Shown here piece after piece: positions 7,557 to 16,246 of a stretch of DNA of 64,000 nucleotides. Under the pieces are notes generated by a model. That model saw only the letters and a list, made by a program, of their open reading frames with translations. It was not told the origin of the DNA and made no database searches. Source of the DNA: Phaeovulum sp. (lineage in GTDB: Bacteria; Pseudomonadota; Alphaproteobacteria; Rhodobacterales; Rhodobacteraceae); contig NZ_JAUXPI010000062.1 in the NCBI RefSeq assembly GCF_030684035.1, positions 25,499 to 89,498 of the forward strand, written 5' to 3'. A program made the translations under genes and the position numbers. How positions within the stretch are numbered: the first letter of the stretch is position 1; every line of letters begins with the position of its first letter.

Positions 7557-10534
7557 GCACCCGTCTTGCCACCGGCGGCCGCCTGATCGACCGCTCAAAG
7601 CCGTTGAGTTTTACCTTTGACGGCCGCAGCCTCGGCGGCTTCGCGGGCGACACGCTTGCTGCGGCACTTCTGGCCAATGACCAGATGCTGATCGGCCGCA
7701 GCTTCAAATACCACCGCCCGCGCGGCATTCTCGCCTCGGGTGTCGAGGAACCGAACGCGCTTGTCGGCCTCGGACAGGGGCCGCGTTTCGAGCCGGACCA
7801 ACGCACCACCACCACCGAGCTTTTTGCCGGTGCCGCGACGGTCAGCCAGAATGCCTGGCCAAACCTCGATCTCGATATCGGCGCGCTCAACAACCTCGCC
7901 TACCGCTTTCTGCCCGCAGGATTTTACTACAAGACCTTCATGTTTCCGCGGTTCGCTTGGAAGCACCTCTTTGAACCGGTGGTGCGGCTTTCCGCAGGTA
8001 TTGGCCGGGTGCCGAAAGACCGCGATGCCGACCGCTACGAACAGGCCTATGATTTCACCGATGTGCTGGTTGTCGGTGGTGGTGTCGCGGGCCTTGCGGC
8101 AGCACTTGCCGCAGCAAAGGGTGGCCAGCGCGTGCTGGTGCTGGAACAGACAGCGCATTGGGGCGGCCGCGCCCCGGTCGATGGCATCGCCATAAACGGC
8201 ATGCCTGCCGATGCCTGGGTCGCCGAGACCGTCGCCAGCCTCGCCGCGCTGCCCAATGTCACTTTGCGCCGCCGCACCATGGCAGCGGGGGTCTATGACC
8301 ACGGTTATGTCGTGGCGCAGGAAGCGGTTGCCGACCACCTGCCCGGCGCCGATCTGCCGCGCCACCGGCTTTGGCGCATCCGCGCCGGTCGCATCATCGC
8401 CGCCACCGGCGCGATCGAGCGCCCGCTGGCCTTTGCCGGAAACGATATCCCCGGCGTCATGCTCGCCAGCGCCGCGCGCGATTATGTGGTGAACTGGGCG
8501 GTAAGCCCCGGCGACCGCACCGTGATCGTCACCAACAACGACGATGCCTACCGCACCGCGCTTGCCCTGCATGATGCGGGCCTCGTGGTGCCCGCCATTC
8601 TCGATGCCCGCGCCAAAGCTGCGGGCGAACTGCCCGCATTGGCCCGCGCCCGCGGCATCCGCGTGCTCGAAGGCCGCGGCATCGCCAGGGTCAAGGGCGG
8701 CAAACGGGTGAAGGCGGTCGAGGTCTGCGCCCAGGCGGGCGAAGGCGCGGTGTTGGAAACCATCGCCTGCGATTGCGTGGCAATGTCGGGGGGCTTTTCG
8801 CCGGTCGTGCATCTTTATTCGCAACCGGGCGGCAAGCTCGTTTGGGATGCCGCAAACGGCATGTTCACCCCCGACCCCGCCCGGGCACCTACCGGAGCCG
8901 ATGGCAAGCCCTTCGTCACCTGCGCCGGGGCCGCTTCGGGGGCCTTGCAGGCCGCCGATGCCCTCGCCGATGCGCATGCCGCAGGCGGCGGCGAGGCGGC
9001 GCAAGCACCACGGGCCGAGGCCGCGGCCGAGGCCCCGATGCAACCGGTCTGGATGATGCCGCAGGGCGCACCGGCCAAACTGCGCTTCAAGATGTGGCTC
9101 GATTTCCAGAACGACGTGAAGGTTTCCGACGTTCAGCTTGCCGCCCGCGAAGGGTATGAAAGCGTGGAGCATACCAAGCGCTACACCACGCTCGGCATGG
9201 CCTCGGACCAGGGCAAGATGAGCAATATCAACGGCCTCGCCATTCTTTCCGATGCGCTTGGCCAGCCGATACCGGCGACCGGCACCACCACCTTCCGCCC
9301 GCCCTATGCGCCGATCTCGTTCGGGGCCATCGCCGCCGAGGCGCGCGGCGAGATTTTCCAGCCGCTCCGCCGCACCCCGATGCACGACTGGCACGCGGCC
9401 GCGGGCGCGCATTGGGAACCCGTCGGCCTCTGGCGGCGGCCCTACTGCTACCCGCGCGGTGGCGAAAGCCACAGCCAGGCAGTTAACCGCGAGGTCACCA
9501 ACACCCGCCAGAACCTTGGCCTGCTCGATGCCTCGACGCTCGGCAAAATTCTCGTCAAGGGCCCCGATGCCGGGCGCTTTCTCGACATGCTCTATACCGG
9601 CGTCATGTCCAGCCTGCCGGTGGGTAAATGCCGCTATGGCCTGATGTGTTCGGAAAACGGCTTCCTTATCGATGACGGCGTGGTGGTGCGGCTGGCCGAC
9701 GACGCATGGCTTTGCCACACCACTTCGGGCGGGGCCGACCGCATCCACGCGCATATGGAAGACTGGCTGCAATGCGAATGGTGGGATTGGCAGGTTTACA
9801 CCGCGAACCTCACCGAGCAATTCGCGCAAGTCGCCGTGGTCGGGCCCAATGCCCGCAAGCTTCTGGAACGGCTCGGCGGCATCGATGTCTCGAAAGAGGC
9901 GCTGCCGTTCATGGCTTTTACCGAAGGTACACTTGCTGGCATTCCCGCCCGCATCTTCCGCATCTCCTTTTCCGGCGAGCTTAGCTACGAGGTTGCGATT
10001 CCCGCCAGCCACGGCCTTGCCTTCTGGAAGGCCTGCCTTGCCGCCGGGGCCGATCTTGGCCTGATGCCCTACGGCACCGAGGCGCTGCATGTGATGCGGG
10101 CCGAAAAGGGCTTCATCATGATCGGCGATGAAACCGACGGCACGGTGATCCCGCAAGACCTCGGGCTTGGCTGGGCGATCTCGAAGAAAATGCCCGACTA
10201 CCTCGGCAAGCGCGCGCAGGAACGCAGCCATATGACCAACCCGGAGCGCTGGAAGCTGGTCGGCCTCGAAACCCTTGATGGCTCGGTGCTGCCCGATGGA
10301 GTGCTCGCACCCGCGCCGGGGGCAAACCCCAACGGCCAGCGGGCAACGCAGGGCCGGGTCACCTCCACCTATTTCTCGCCAACTCTGGGCTGCGGCATCG
10401 CCATGGGCCTGGTCCGGCGCGGCCCGGAGCGGATTGGCGAGGTGCTCGAATTCGTGGCGGCGGGCAAGTCCATTCCGGCGCGCATCTGCGATCAGGTCTT
10501 CTACGACAAGAGCGGGGAAAAACAGAATGTCTGA
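7553..10534 (+). CDS. soxA: Sarcosine oxidase, alpha subunit
   Basis: The 993-residue alpha subunit binds NAD and, in its C-terminal half, tetrahydrofolate for capture of the methyl group. In order it has an N-terminal ferredoxin-like fold (FAGDTLAAALLANDQ, SFKYHRPRGI) as in SoxA relatives, a Rossmann region (VLVVGGGVAGLAAALAAA, about residue 170), a middle region with CAGAASGAL, and a GcvT-like aminomethyltransferase domain from about residue 610 to the end (LGLLDASTLGKI, EKGFIMIGDETDG). Size matches the family. It overlaps soxD by four bases and soxG by eight. Confidence 0.96.
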   Translation: MSTRLATGGRLIDRSKPLSFTFDGRSLGGFAGDTLAAALLANDQMLIGRSFKYHRPRGILASGVEEPNALVGLGQGPRFEPDQRTTTTELFAGAATVSQNAWPNLDLDIGALNNLAYRFLPAGFYYKTFMFPRFAWKHLFEPVVRLSAGIGRVPKDRDADRYEQAYDFTDVLVVGGGVAGLAAALAAAKGGQRVLVLEQTAHWGGRAPVDGIAINGMPADAWVAETVASLAALPNVTLRRRTMAAGVYDHGYVVAQEAVADHLPGADLPRHRLWRIRAGRIIAATGAIERPLAFAGNDIPGVMLASAARDYVVNWAVSPGDRTVIVTNNDDAYRTALALHDAGLVVPAILDARAKAAGELPALARARGIRVLEGRGIARVKGGKRVKAVEVCAQAGEGAVLETIACDCVAMSGGFSPVVHLYSQPGGKLVWDAANGMFTPDPARAPTGADGKPFVTCAGAASGALQAADALADAHAAGGGEAAQAPRAEAAAEAPMQPVWMMPQGAPAKLRFKMWLDFQNDVKVSDVQLAAREGYESVEHTKRYTTLGMASDQGKMSNINGLAILSDALGQPIPATGTTTFRPPYAPISFGAIAAEARGEIFQPLRRTPMHDWHAAAGAHWEPVGLWRRPYCYPRGGESHSQAVNREVTNTRQNLGLLDASTLGKILVKGPDAGRFLDMLYTGVMSSLPVGKCRYGLMCSENGFLIDDGVVVRLADDAWLCHTTSGGADRIHAHMEDWLQCEWWDWQVYTANLTEQFAQVAVVGPNARKLLERLGGIDVSKEALPFMAFTEGTLAGIPARIFRISFSGELSYEVAIPASHGLAFWKACLAAGADLGLMPYGTEALHVMRAEKGFIMIGDETDGTVIPQDLGLGWAISKKMPDYLGKRAQERSHMTNPERWKLVGLETLDGSVLPDGVLAPAPGANPNGQRATQGRVTSTYFSPTLGCGIAMGLVRRGPERIGEVLEFVAAGKSIPARICDQVFYDKSGEKQNV

Positions 10535-11087
10535 ACCGATCAGCGCTCTTGCCGGAAAAAACGCAGAAGGCTTTGCGCGTGTCAGCGAAGCGGGTCTTCA
10601 GGGTATGATAACCCTGCGAGGCAATCTGGCCTCGGCCGCGCTCGCGGCGGCGGTAAAGGCCGCCACCGGCTGCGCCCTGCCCGGCAACCGCGGCATTCAC
10701 ACCAAGGCTGGCAAGGCTGCCGCCTGGATGAGCCCTGACGAGCTGCTGTTGCTGGTGCCATACGGAGAAGCCGAGGCCACCGCCGCCGCGCTGGAGGCGG
10801 CGCTCGCCGGCGAGCACGCGCTTGCGGCCAATGTCTCCGACGCCCGCGCGCTGTTTCGCGTTTCCGGGGCCAAGGCCGATCAGGTGGCAATGAAGCTCTG
10901 CCCCGTCGATTTCGCGCGCCTGCCGCAGGGCGAGATCCGCCGCACCCGCGCCGCGCAGGTGGCCGCCGCGCTCTGGCGCTCTGCCCCGGACGAAATCAGC
11001 CTCGTCTGCTTTCGCTCGGTCGCGGGCTATGTGTTCGACCTGCTGGCAATCTCGGCGCGGACCGGCAGCGAACTCGCCCCCGCCTGA
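10527..11087 (+). CDS. soxG: Sarcosine oxidase, gamma subunit
   Basis: A 186-residue gamma subunit, the last gene of the operon. It starts inside the soxA 3' end (8-base overlap); the ATG at 10527 (MSEPISALAGK) follows a GGGGAAAA purine run. Family features include the ITLRGNLAS-type strand, WMSPDELLLLVPY, and DARALFRVSGAKA. Together with SoxB, SoxD and SoxA it would form the cytoplasmic tetramer that finishes glycine-betaine demethylation, the preceding dimethylglycine step perhaps being done by the flavoprotein at 16.2-18.7 kb. Confidence 0.92.
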   Translation: MSEPISALAGKNAEGFARVSEAGLQGMITLRGNLASAALAAAVKAATGCALPGNRGIHTKAGKAAAWMSPDELLLLVPYGEAEATAAALEAALAGEHALAANVSDARALFRVSGAKADQVAMKLCPVDFARLPQGEIRRTRAAQVAAALWRSAPDEISLVCFRSVAGYVFDLLAISARTGSELAPA

Positions 11088-11216
11088 CCCCGGACGGGGC
11101 AAAACCTGCCTGCCCCGGCAACAGCGCCAGAATTGTTGCGCGCCACCATCAGAGCATTTGTTTTTCGCCGCCCCGGGGTTTAACAGAGGGGCCGGGGGGG
11201 CTGAGCGAGACGGCCC

Positions 11217-12881
11217 ATGAGCGATATCGGTTTTTCCATCCTTCTGCTTTCGCTTGTTGCCGTTCTCGGCCTGATGATCGGCGCGCTGCGCATCAGGGGT
11301 GTCGGCCTCGGCATCGGCGGCGTGCTTTTCGGCGGAATTCTGGTCGGTCACTTCGTCGCGCAGGGCGGCTGGGAGATCAACCAGAGCGCGCTGCATTTCA
11401 TCAAGGAATTCGGCCTGATCCTGTTCGTCTATTCGATCGGCAATCAGGTCGGCCCGGGTTTTTTCGCCTCGCTGCGCCGCGCCGGGCTTCGGCTCAACGC
11501 GCTGGCGGCTATGATCGTGCTCCTCGGCGGGCTGACGACGCTGGCGCTGCATTTCGGCTTCGGGGTCGCGCCCGAAATTCTGCTCGGGGTCTATTCAGGG
11601 GCGGTCACCAACACCCCCTCGCTTGCCGCCGGACAGCAGATCCTTGCCGAGCTTGGCCAACCCGCGACCAGCACCAGCACCCTAGGGCTTGGCTATGCCA
11701 TGGCCTATCCCTTTGGCATTCTTGGCATTCTGCTTTCAATGTGGCTTTTGCGCATTGGCTTTGGCATTCTCGTTCCAGCCGAAGCGGCGGCCTATGAGAG
11801 CGACAGCGGGGCCGGGCATGGCGGGCTGCTTTCGGCCAATGTGGCGGTGCAGAATGCCAATATCGACGGCATCACCTGCGCCGAACTGGCCGGGCTGATC
11901 GGCAGCGAGGTGATCTGTTCGCGGCTGAAATCTGGCGGCGCGCTGCGGGTGCCCGGCCCCGAGGTTCGCCTCGCGGCGGGCGATGTGCTGCATCTGGTCG
12001 GCTCCAACGCCGCAGCGCTGCACCGGGCGACGCTGATCGTCGGTGCAGAGGTGGCGGAATCGCTTTCCACCAAAGGCACCGGCTTTCGTTCGGAGCGCGT
12101 GGTGGTCACCAGCGAGGCGGTGCTTGGCAGGCGGCTTGCCGATCTGCTGCTGGAAGCGCATGGAAATGTGGTGATCTCGCGGCTGCACCGCGCCGGGGTG
12201 GACCTTGTGGCGCGGCCGGGGTCGGTGGTGCAATTCGGTGACATCCTCAATATCGTCGGGCCGGGGGACGAGATCGACCGGATGGCGGCACGGCTTGGCA
12301 ACGCCTCGGCCAAGCTCAATCAGGTGCAGATGTTGCCGATCTTCATCGGCATCGGGCTTGGCGTTCTGCTGGGCTCGCTGCCGATCCCGTTTCCGAACCT
12401 GCCCGCGCCGCTGCGGCTCGGGCTTGCGGGGGGGCCGCTGATCGCGGCAATCCTGTTGGCGCGGCTTGGCAGTTTCGGGCGGCTTTACTGGTTCATGCCG
12501 CCAAGCGCCAACCTGGCGCTGCGTGAAATCGGCATCGTGCTTTTTCTCGCGGTGGTCGGGCTCGATTCGGGCGCAGGCTTTGTTGCCACGCTGACCGGCG
12601 GCAGCGGCCTTGCCTGGATCGGCTATGGTGCCGCGATCACCCTGATCCCGCTGCTCAGCGTCGGCTATTTCGCGCGCCGGGTGCTGCGGATGAACTACCT
12701 GACGCTTTGCGGCCTCATGGCAGGCTCGATGACCGACCCGCCCGCACTGGCCTTTGCCAATGGCGTTTACCCCGGATCGGGCGCGCCTGCGCTTGCCTAT
12801 GTCACGGTCTATCCGGCGGTAATGTTCCTGCGCATACTCTCGCCGCAGATCATGGCGATCATCCTTCTGTTCGGCATCTGA
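11217..12881 (+). CDS. YidE/YbjL-type (AspT family) putative transporter with TrkA-C domains
   Basis: A 554-residue polytopic inner-membrane protein of the aspartate:alanine exchanger / YidE-YbjL family. Two hydrophobic blocks (about residues 1-190 and 375-554) flank a soluble centre with two TrkA-C-like segments ([32 protein letters not shown]) that usually bind a ligand and gate transport. The repeated [16 protein letters not shown] and [17 protein letters not shown] motifs are the family's duplicated half-site loops. Substrate is unknown. It follows soxG by 129 bases and probably has its own promoter. Confidence 0.85.
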   Translation: MSDIGFSILLLSLVAVLGLMIGALRIRGVGLGIGGVLFGGILVGHFVAQGGWEINQSALHFIKEFGLILFVYSIGNQVGPGFFASLRRAGLRLNALAAMIVLLGGLTTLALHFGFGVAPEILLGVYSGAVTNTPSLAAGQQILAELGQPATSTSTLGLGYAMAYPFGILGILLSMWLLRIGFGILVPAEAAAYESDSGAGHGGLLSANVAVQNANIDGITCAELAGLIGSEVICSRLKSGGALRVPGPEVRLAAGDVLHLVGSNAAALHRATLIVGAEVAESLSTKGTGFRSERVVVTSEAVLGRRLADLLLEAHGNVVISRLHRAGVDLVARPGSVVQFGDILNIVGPGDEIDRMAARLGNASAKLNQVQMLPIFIGIGLGVLLGSLPIPFPNLPAPLRLGLAGGPLIAAILLARLGSFGRLYWFMPPSANLALREIGIVLFLAVVGLDSGAGFVATLTGGSGLAWIGYGAAITLIPLLSVGYFARRVLRMNYLTLCGLMAGSMTDPPALAFANGVYPGSGAPALAYVTVYPAVMFLRILSPQIMAIILLFGI

Positions 12882-12966
12882 GCGCGCGCTAATCCGGTGC
12901 CGGGTCTGCAAGGGAAGGCCCGAACGCCCCTTTCGCCCGCCGCGCGGCCGTGCCAATCTTGCGCCC

Positions 12967-14046
12967 ATGACACAGGATTTTCTCATCATCGGCGGCGGTA
13001 TAGCCGGGGTTTCGGCGGCGGCGCGGCTGGCGCATCTGGGCCGCGTCACGCTTCTCGAGGCCGAGCCGCATCTGGCCCACCACGCCTCGGGTCGCTCAGC
13101 GGCGCTGTTTGAGCCGCGCTATGGTCTGGCCCCGGTGGTGGCGCTTTCCTTTGCCTCCGAAGACCATCATCGCCACGCGAACGGCGGCGTGCTCAGCCCG
13201 CGCGGGTTGATGATTGTCGCCAAGGCCGACGAGGCGGAAACCTTTCGCGCCGATGTTGCGGCCATGGGCCTTGCCCGGATTTCGCCTGCCGAGGCGCGGG
13301 CGCTGGTGCCGATCCTCAACCCCGAGACCCTGGCCTTCGCCGCCCATGCCGACCACGCCTGGGACATTGACACCGACCTGCTGATCCAGAATTTCGCCCG
13401 CGAGGCGCGCGGCCTGGGTGCCGAAATCCTGACCGGCGCGCGGGTCACCGGCATTACCCGCACCGCTTCGGGCTGGGAGGTTGCCACCGCGAAGGGCCAG
13501 CATGCGGCGCGGATACTGGTCAATGCCGCCGGTGCCTGGGTCGATGAGGTGGCAGCAATGGCCGGGCTCGCCCCGCTTGGCTTCACCCCCTTCCGCCGCT
13601 CGATGGCGCGCATTCCGGCCCCGGGCGGGCAGGATGTCGCGCGCTGGCCGATACTGTTTGGCTGTGGCGAGGCCTGGTATGCCAAGCCCGACGCGGGCGC
13701 GCTGATCGTCTCGCCCGCCGAAGAGCATCTGATGGCCCCGCACGACGCCTGGGCTGACGACATGGTGCTTGCCGAGGGCCTCGCGCGCTATGAGGAAATG
13801 GTGACAGAACCGGTGACGCGGGTGCTTGCCAACTGGGCGGGGCTGCGCACCTTTGCCCCCGACCGGGTGCTGGTGATCGGCCCCGATCCGCGCGACCCCG
13901 GCTTTTTCTGGCTCGCCGGGCAAGGCGGCTATGGTTTTCAGACCGCCCCGGCCGCCAGCCAGCTTGCCGCCGACCTGATCGCAGGCAGCCCCACCGCGCT
14001 TGACGCCGCGACCGTCGCCGCGCTTTCACCGGCGCGGCTTGTATAA
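12967..14046 (+). CDS. FAD-dependent amino-acid oxidase (DAO family)
   Basis: A 359-residue FAD oxidoreductase of the D-amino-acid oxidase/glycine oxidase fold. The dinucleotide motif IIGGGIAGVSAAARLA is at residues 7-22, HASGRSAALFEPRYG follows in the flavin-binding position, and the C-terminus has GFFWLAGQGGYGFQTAPA, the typical FAD-contact loop. Closest recognisable type is the D-arginine dehydrogenase/DadA-like group, but the substrate is not determinable by eye. It stands alone on the plus strand. The ATG lacks a strong ribosome-binding site. Confidence 0.8.
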   Translation: MTQDFLIIGGGIAGVSAAARLAHLGRVTLLEAEPHLAHHASGRSAALFEPRYGLAPVVALSFASEDHHRHANGGVLSPRGLMIVAKADEAETFRADVAAMGLARISPAEARALVPILNPETLAFAAHADHAWDIDTDLLIQNFAREARGLGAEILTGARVTGITRTASGWEVATAKGQHAARILVNAAGAWVDEVAAMAGLAPLGFTPFRRSMARIPAPGGQDVARWPILFGCGEAWYAKPDAGALIVSPAEEHLMAPHDAWADDMVLAEGLARYEEMVTEPVTRVLANWAGLRTFAPDRVLVIGPDPRDPGFFWLAGQGGYGFQTAPAASQLAADLIAGSPTALDAATVAALSPARLV

Positions 14047-14107
14047 ACATTCATACTCCTGCATATAACGGCGAGACTCATCCGAACCTCGCTGGCAGGA
14101 GAATGCG

Positions 14108-14452
14108 ATGGAATACCAAGGCGAACTTGATGCGCTGCGCGCCGAACTGCGCGTGCTCTACAAACTGATCCCCGAACCGACCAAGGGCTTTGGCGCGCTT
14201 TCAAAGGCGGTCAAGGAAGGCGGCGCGCTCGGCATCAAGGAAAAGGAATACGTCGCCCTTGGCATCGCGGTGGCGCAGCGCTGCCAGCCCTGCATCAACC
14301 TGCATGTTGAAGCGTTGATGAAATACGGTGCCAGCCGCGAAGAACTTGGCGATGTGCTTGCCATGGCGTTGCAGATGGGCGGCGGACCGGCGCTGATGTA
14401 TGCCGCCCACGCGCTCGCCTGCTGGGATGAGCTTGCCGCCAAGGCGGCCTGA
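14108..14452 (+). CDS. Carboxymuconolactone decarboxylase / AhpD-like family protein
   Basis: A 114-residue all-helical protein of the CMD/AhpD superfamily. The redox motif is present as C59-Q-P-C62 with H66 three residues later (RCQPCINLHVE), the arrangement of alkylhydroperoxidase-type members, so a thiol-disulfide or peroxide-related role is more likely than decarboxylation. The C-terminal helix has the family pattern EELGDVLAMALQMGGGPALMYA. CAGGAGA precedes the ATG. It is monocistronic between the DAO oxidase and the EF-hand genes. Confidence 0.85.
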   Translation: MEYQGELDALRAELRVLYKLIPEPTKGFGALSKAVKEGGALGIKEKEYVALGIAVAQRCQPCINLHVEALMKYGASREELGDVLAMALQMGGGPALMYAAHALACWDELAAKAA

Positions 14453-14627
14453 TTGCACTTTGCGGCACCCCAAACACCCTCGCCAAGGTCTTGCGCGGGG
14501 GTGTTCACCTGAATGTGCATTTCTCGGGCGCATTTGACACAATCCTGTTTGTGCAATATTTGCAAGGGCTTATCTCATTTTGCAGGCCGCAAGGGAATTT
14601 TGCCCGCCGCGACGGATCGCGGCTTCC

Positions 14628-14640
14628 ATGCCGTTTCATG
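14628..14640 (+). promoter_or_regulatory. Conserved upstream motif of EF-hand gene 1
   Basis: The 13-mer ATGCCGTTTCATG, extended by a further ATGT after one variable base, lies 46 bases before the EF-hand gene 1 start. The same word occurs 34 bases before EF-hand gene 2 (15410-15422), while the surrounding DNA differs. It may be a shared promoter core or regulator site. Confidence 0.4.
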
Positions 14641-14686
14641 CATGTGTGAGGCACAATGCCCCACGCCAGAAACCGGGATCACAATC

Positions 14687-15220
14687 ATGAAACGCATCAC
14701 CACCCTCACCGCCATTCTCGCCCTGACTGCCAGCGCCGCGCTCGCGCAAGAGCCCTTTGTTGCGGGGGCCGAGTTCATGCTCAACTGGGATATGGACGGC
14801 GACGGTCAGGTTACCCTGGCCGAAGCCACCGAGCGGCGCGAGTCGATCTTCTACATGTTCGACCTTGACGGCAACGGCGTGTATTCCGCCGACGAACTGG
14901 CCGGGATCGACGAACACAAGGCGCTTGAGGCCGAGCTTGGCAAGGGTGCCGGGCAAGCAGGCAATGCCGCTGCGGCAGGCCATGTGCCTGGACAGGGCGC
15001 GGGGCAGAACGCGGGCCAGACGGTCGGCGGCGGGCAGGCCGCAAAGGGAACTTCCACCGAGCTGACCGGCACCGCGGCCGAGATCCTGATGTTTGACGCG
15101 GACGCAAACGGCGTCATCACGATGGAGGAATTCCTCGCGGGAACCGGCATGTGGCTGGCGCAACGCGACCTCAATGGCGATGCGGTAATCACTCTGGCGG
15201 ATTTCGGGCCGGGTCTGTGA
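14687..15220 (+). CDS. Secreted four-EF-hand calcium-binding protein, paralogue 1
   Basis: A 177-residue exported protein. Residues 1-20 form a Sec signal peptide ending ALA-Q. Four EF-hand loops follow: D35-E46 (DMDGDGQVTLAE), D59-E70 (DLDGNGVYSADE), D137-E148 (DADANGVITMEE) and a less canonical D161-D172 (DLNGDAVITLAD). A Gly/Gln/Ala-rich linker (about 88-120) separates the two pairs. A periplasmic or extracellular calcium sensor or buffer role is inferred. The ATG at 14687 was chosen because the signal peptide begins there; an upstream in-frame extension is not credible. A strong terminator follows. Confidence 0.85.
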   Translation: MKRITTLTAILALTASAALAQEPFVAGAEFMLNWDMDGDGQVTLAEATERRESIFYMFDLDGNGVYSADELAGIDEHKALEAELGKGAGQAGNAAAAGHVPGQGAGQNAGQTVGGGQAAKGTSTELTGTAAEILMFDADANGVITMEEFLAGTGMWLAQRDLNGDAVITLADFGPGL

Positions 15221-15240
15221 TTCCACCTGGACCGAAGGGC

Positions 15241-15270
15241 AAGGGGGCGGTGCCTGGGCACCGCCCCCTT
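15241..15270 (+). terminator. Hairpin terminator after EF-hand gene 1
   Basis: A perfect 13-bp stem (AAGGGGGCGGTGC / GCACCGCCCCCTT) with a four-base loop CTGG lies 20 bases after the stop codon. The T-run after it is weak, but the stem is very stable. The GGGCGGTGCC core is shared with the terminator of the paralogue at 16213. Confidence 0.8.
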
Positions 15271-15409
15271 CGCTTTGGGCAGGGGTTCACAAAGCTGTGT
15301 CGAAAATACTGATATTTTGCGATTTTCACCTAACTTATTGTTTTACGGTATTTTTTTCAATTTCCGCATTTGAAATGTGGTTTTCGGCACGCAACGGAAA
15401 TCGGGTCGT

Positions 15410-15422
15410 ATGCCGTTTCATG
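15410..15422 (+). promoter_or_regulatory. Conserved upstream motif of EF-hand gene 2
   Basis: The second copy of ATGCCGTTTCATG, again followed after one base by ATGT. It lies at the edge of an unusually AT-rich stretch (about 15299-15385), which stands out in this GC-rich genome and fits a promoter region. Confidence 0.4.
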
Positions 15423-15456
15423 GATGTAACCAACCACCAACCGAAGGGATCCTGAA

Positions 15457-16191
15457 ATGAAACGCTTCGTCACCCTCACCGCCATCGTCGCACTCGCCTC
15501 TGGCATGGCTTTCGCGCAAGATGCGACCACGGCAGTCTTTACCCCCGGGCAAGATTTCATGCTCAACTGGGATCTGGACGGCGACGGTCAGGTGACCCTT
15601 GCCGAGGCCACCGAACGGCGCGAGTCGATCTTCTACATGTTCGACCTTGACGGCAACGGCATGTATTCCGCCGACGAATTGATCGGCATCGACGAACACA
15701 AGGCGCTTGAGGCCGAGCTTGGCCGCGGGGTTGGCCAAGGCCGCAACGGGCAGGCGCGGGCGTCGATGCAGACGAACACGCAACTGCCTGGCCAGCTTCC
15801 GGCCCGCGGCGGGCGTCAGGGGGGCGGGCGCGGCTACAGCCAGACCATGCAGCAGCCAGGCGTTGCTGGCCAGCAGCCGGGCGTGATGGGCCGCGGCGGC
15901 TATGCGCAGCGGCCGGGCGTGGTCGGGCAGGTGCCAGGCGTGATTGACCCAACCCTGCGCCATCAGCCCGGCACGCAAGGCATTGCGACAGCGGGCGGCG
16001 CGCGCGGTGCCAACCTGACCGACCTCGCGACAATCGGCACCGCGAAGGAGATCCTGATGTTTGACGCCGATTTCAACGGCATCATCACCCAGACGGAATT
16101 CCTCAACGGCACCCCCGCGTGGTTCGCGCAGCGCGACCGCAACGCCGATAGGGTGATCACCACCGCCGATTTCGGTAACGGCCGCTTCTGA
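15457..16191 (+). CDS. Secreted four-EF-hand protein with PGV-rich linker, paralogue 2
   Basis: A 244-residue paralogue of the preceding gene. The signal peptide ends AFA-Q (residue 20). EF-hand loops are at 39-50 (DLDGDGQVTLAE), 63-74 (DLDGNGMYSADE), 203-214 (DADFNGIITQTE) and 227-238 (DRNADRVITTAD); the last lacks the central Gly. The linker (about 91-190) is much longer than in paralogue 1 and carries PGV repeats (QQPGVAG, QQPGVMG, QRPGVVG, QVPGVID) at about 132-164, suggesting an extended extracellular spacer. The first EF pair is almost identical between the two genes, so the duplication is recent or under gene conversion. Confidence 0.85.
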   Translation: MKRFVTLTAIVALASGMAFAQDATTAVFTPGQDFMLNWDLDGDGQVTLAEATERRESIFYMFDLDGNGMYSADELIGIDEHKALEAELGRGVGQGRNGQARASMQTNTQLPGQLPARGGRQGGGRGYSQTMQQPGVAGQQPGVMGRGGYAQRPGVVGQVPGVIDPTLRHQPGTQGIATAGGARGANLTDLATIGTAKEILMFDADFNGIITQTEFLNGTPAWFAQRDRNADRVITTADFGNGRF

Positions 16192-16212
16192 TTGATCTGC
16201 CAGAATACCCAC

Positions 16213-16238
16213 GGGCGGTGCCTCGGCACCGCCCTTTT
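16213..16238 (+). terminator. Hairpin terminator after EF-hand gene 2
   Basis: A perfect 9-bp stem GGGCGGTGC / GCACCGCCC with loop CTCG is followed by TTTT. It also lies just beyond the end of the convergent minus-strand flavoprotein gene, so it could act in both directions. Confidence 0.85.
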
Positions 16239-16246
16239 CATTGGCC

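Noticed and set aside
7595..10231. An 878-codon open frame on the minus strand across soxA
   Set aside because: It is antisense to a clear soxA, has no motif, and is rich in His/Gly/Ala as expected of a shadow frame in high-GC DNA.
14653..14662. FNR-type or sigma-E-type promoter before the EF-hand genes
   Set aside because: Half-sites found by eye did not have consistent spacing in both copies; only the shared 13-bp word is supported.
14513..14686. N-terminal extension of EF-hand gene 1
   Set aside because: The extension is Cys/Pro-rich without features, while the internal ATG begins a textbook signal peptide shared with the paralogue.
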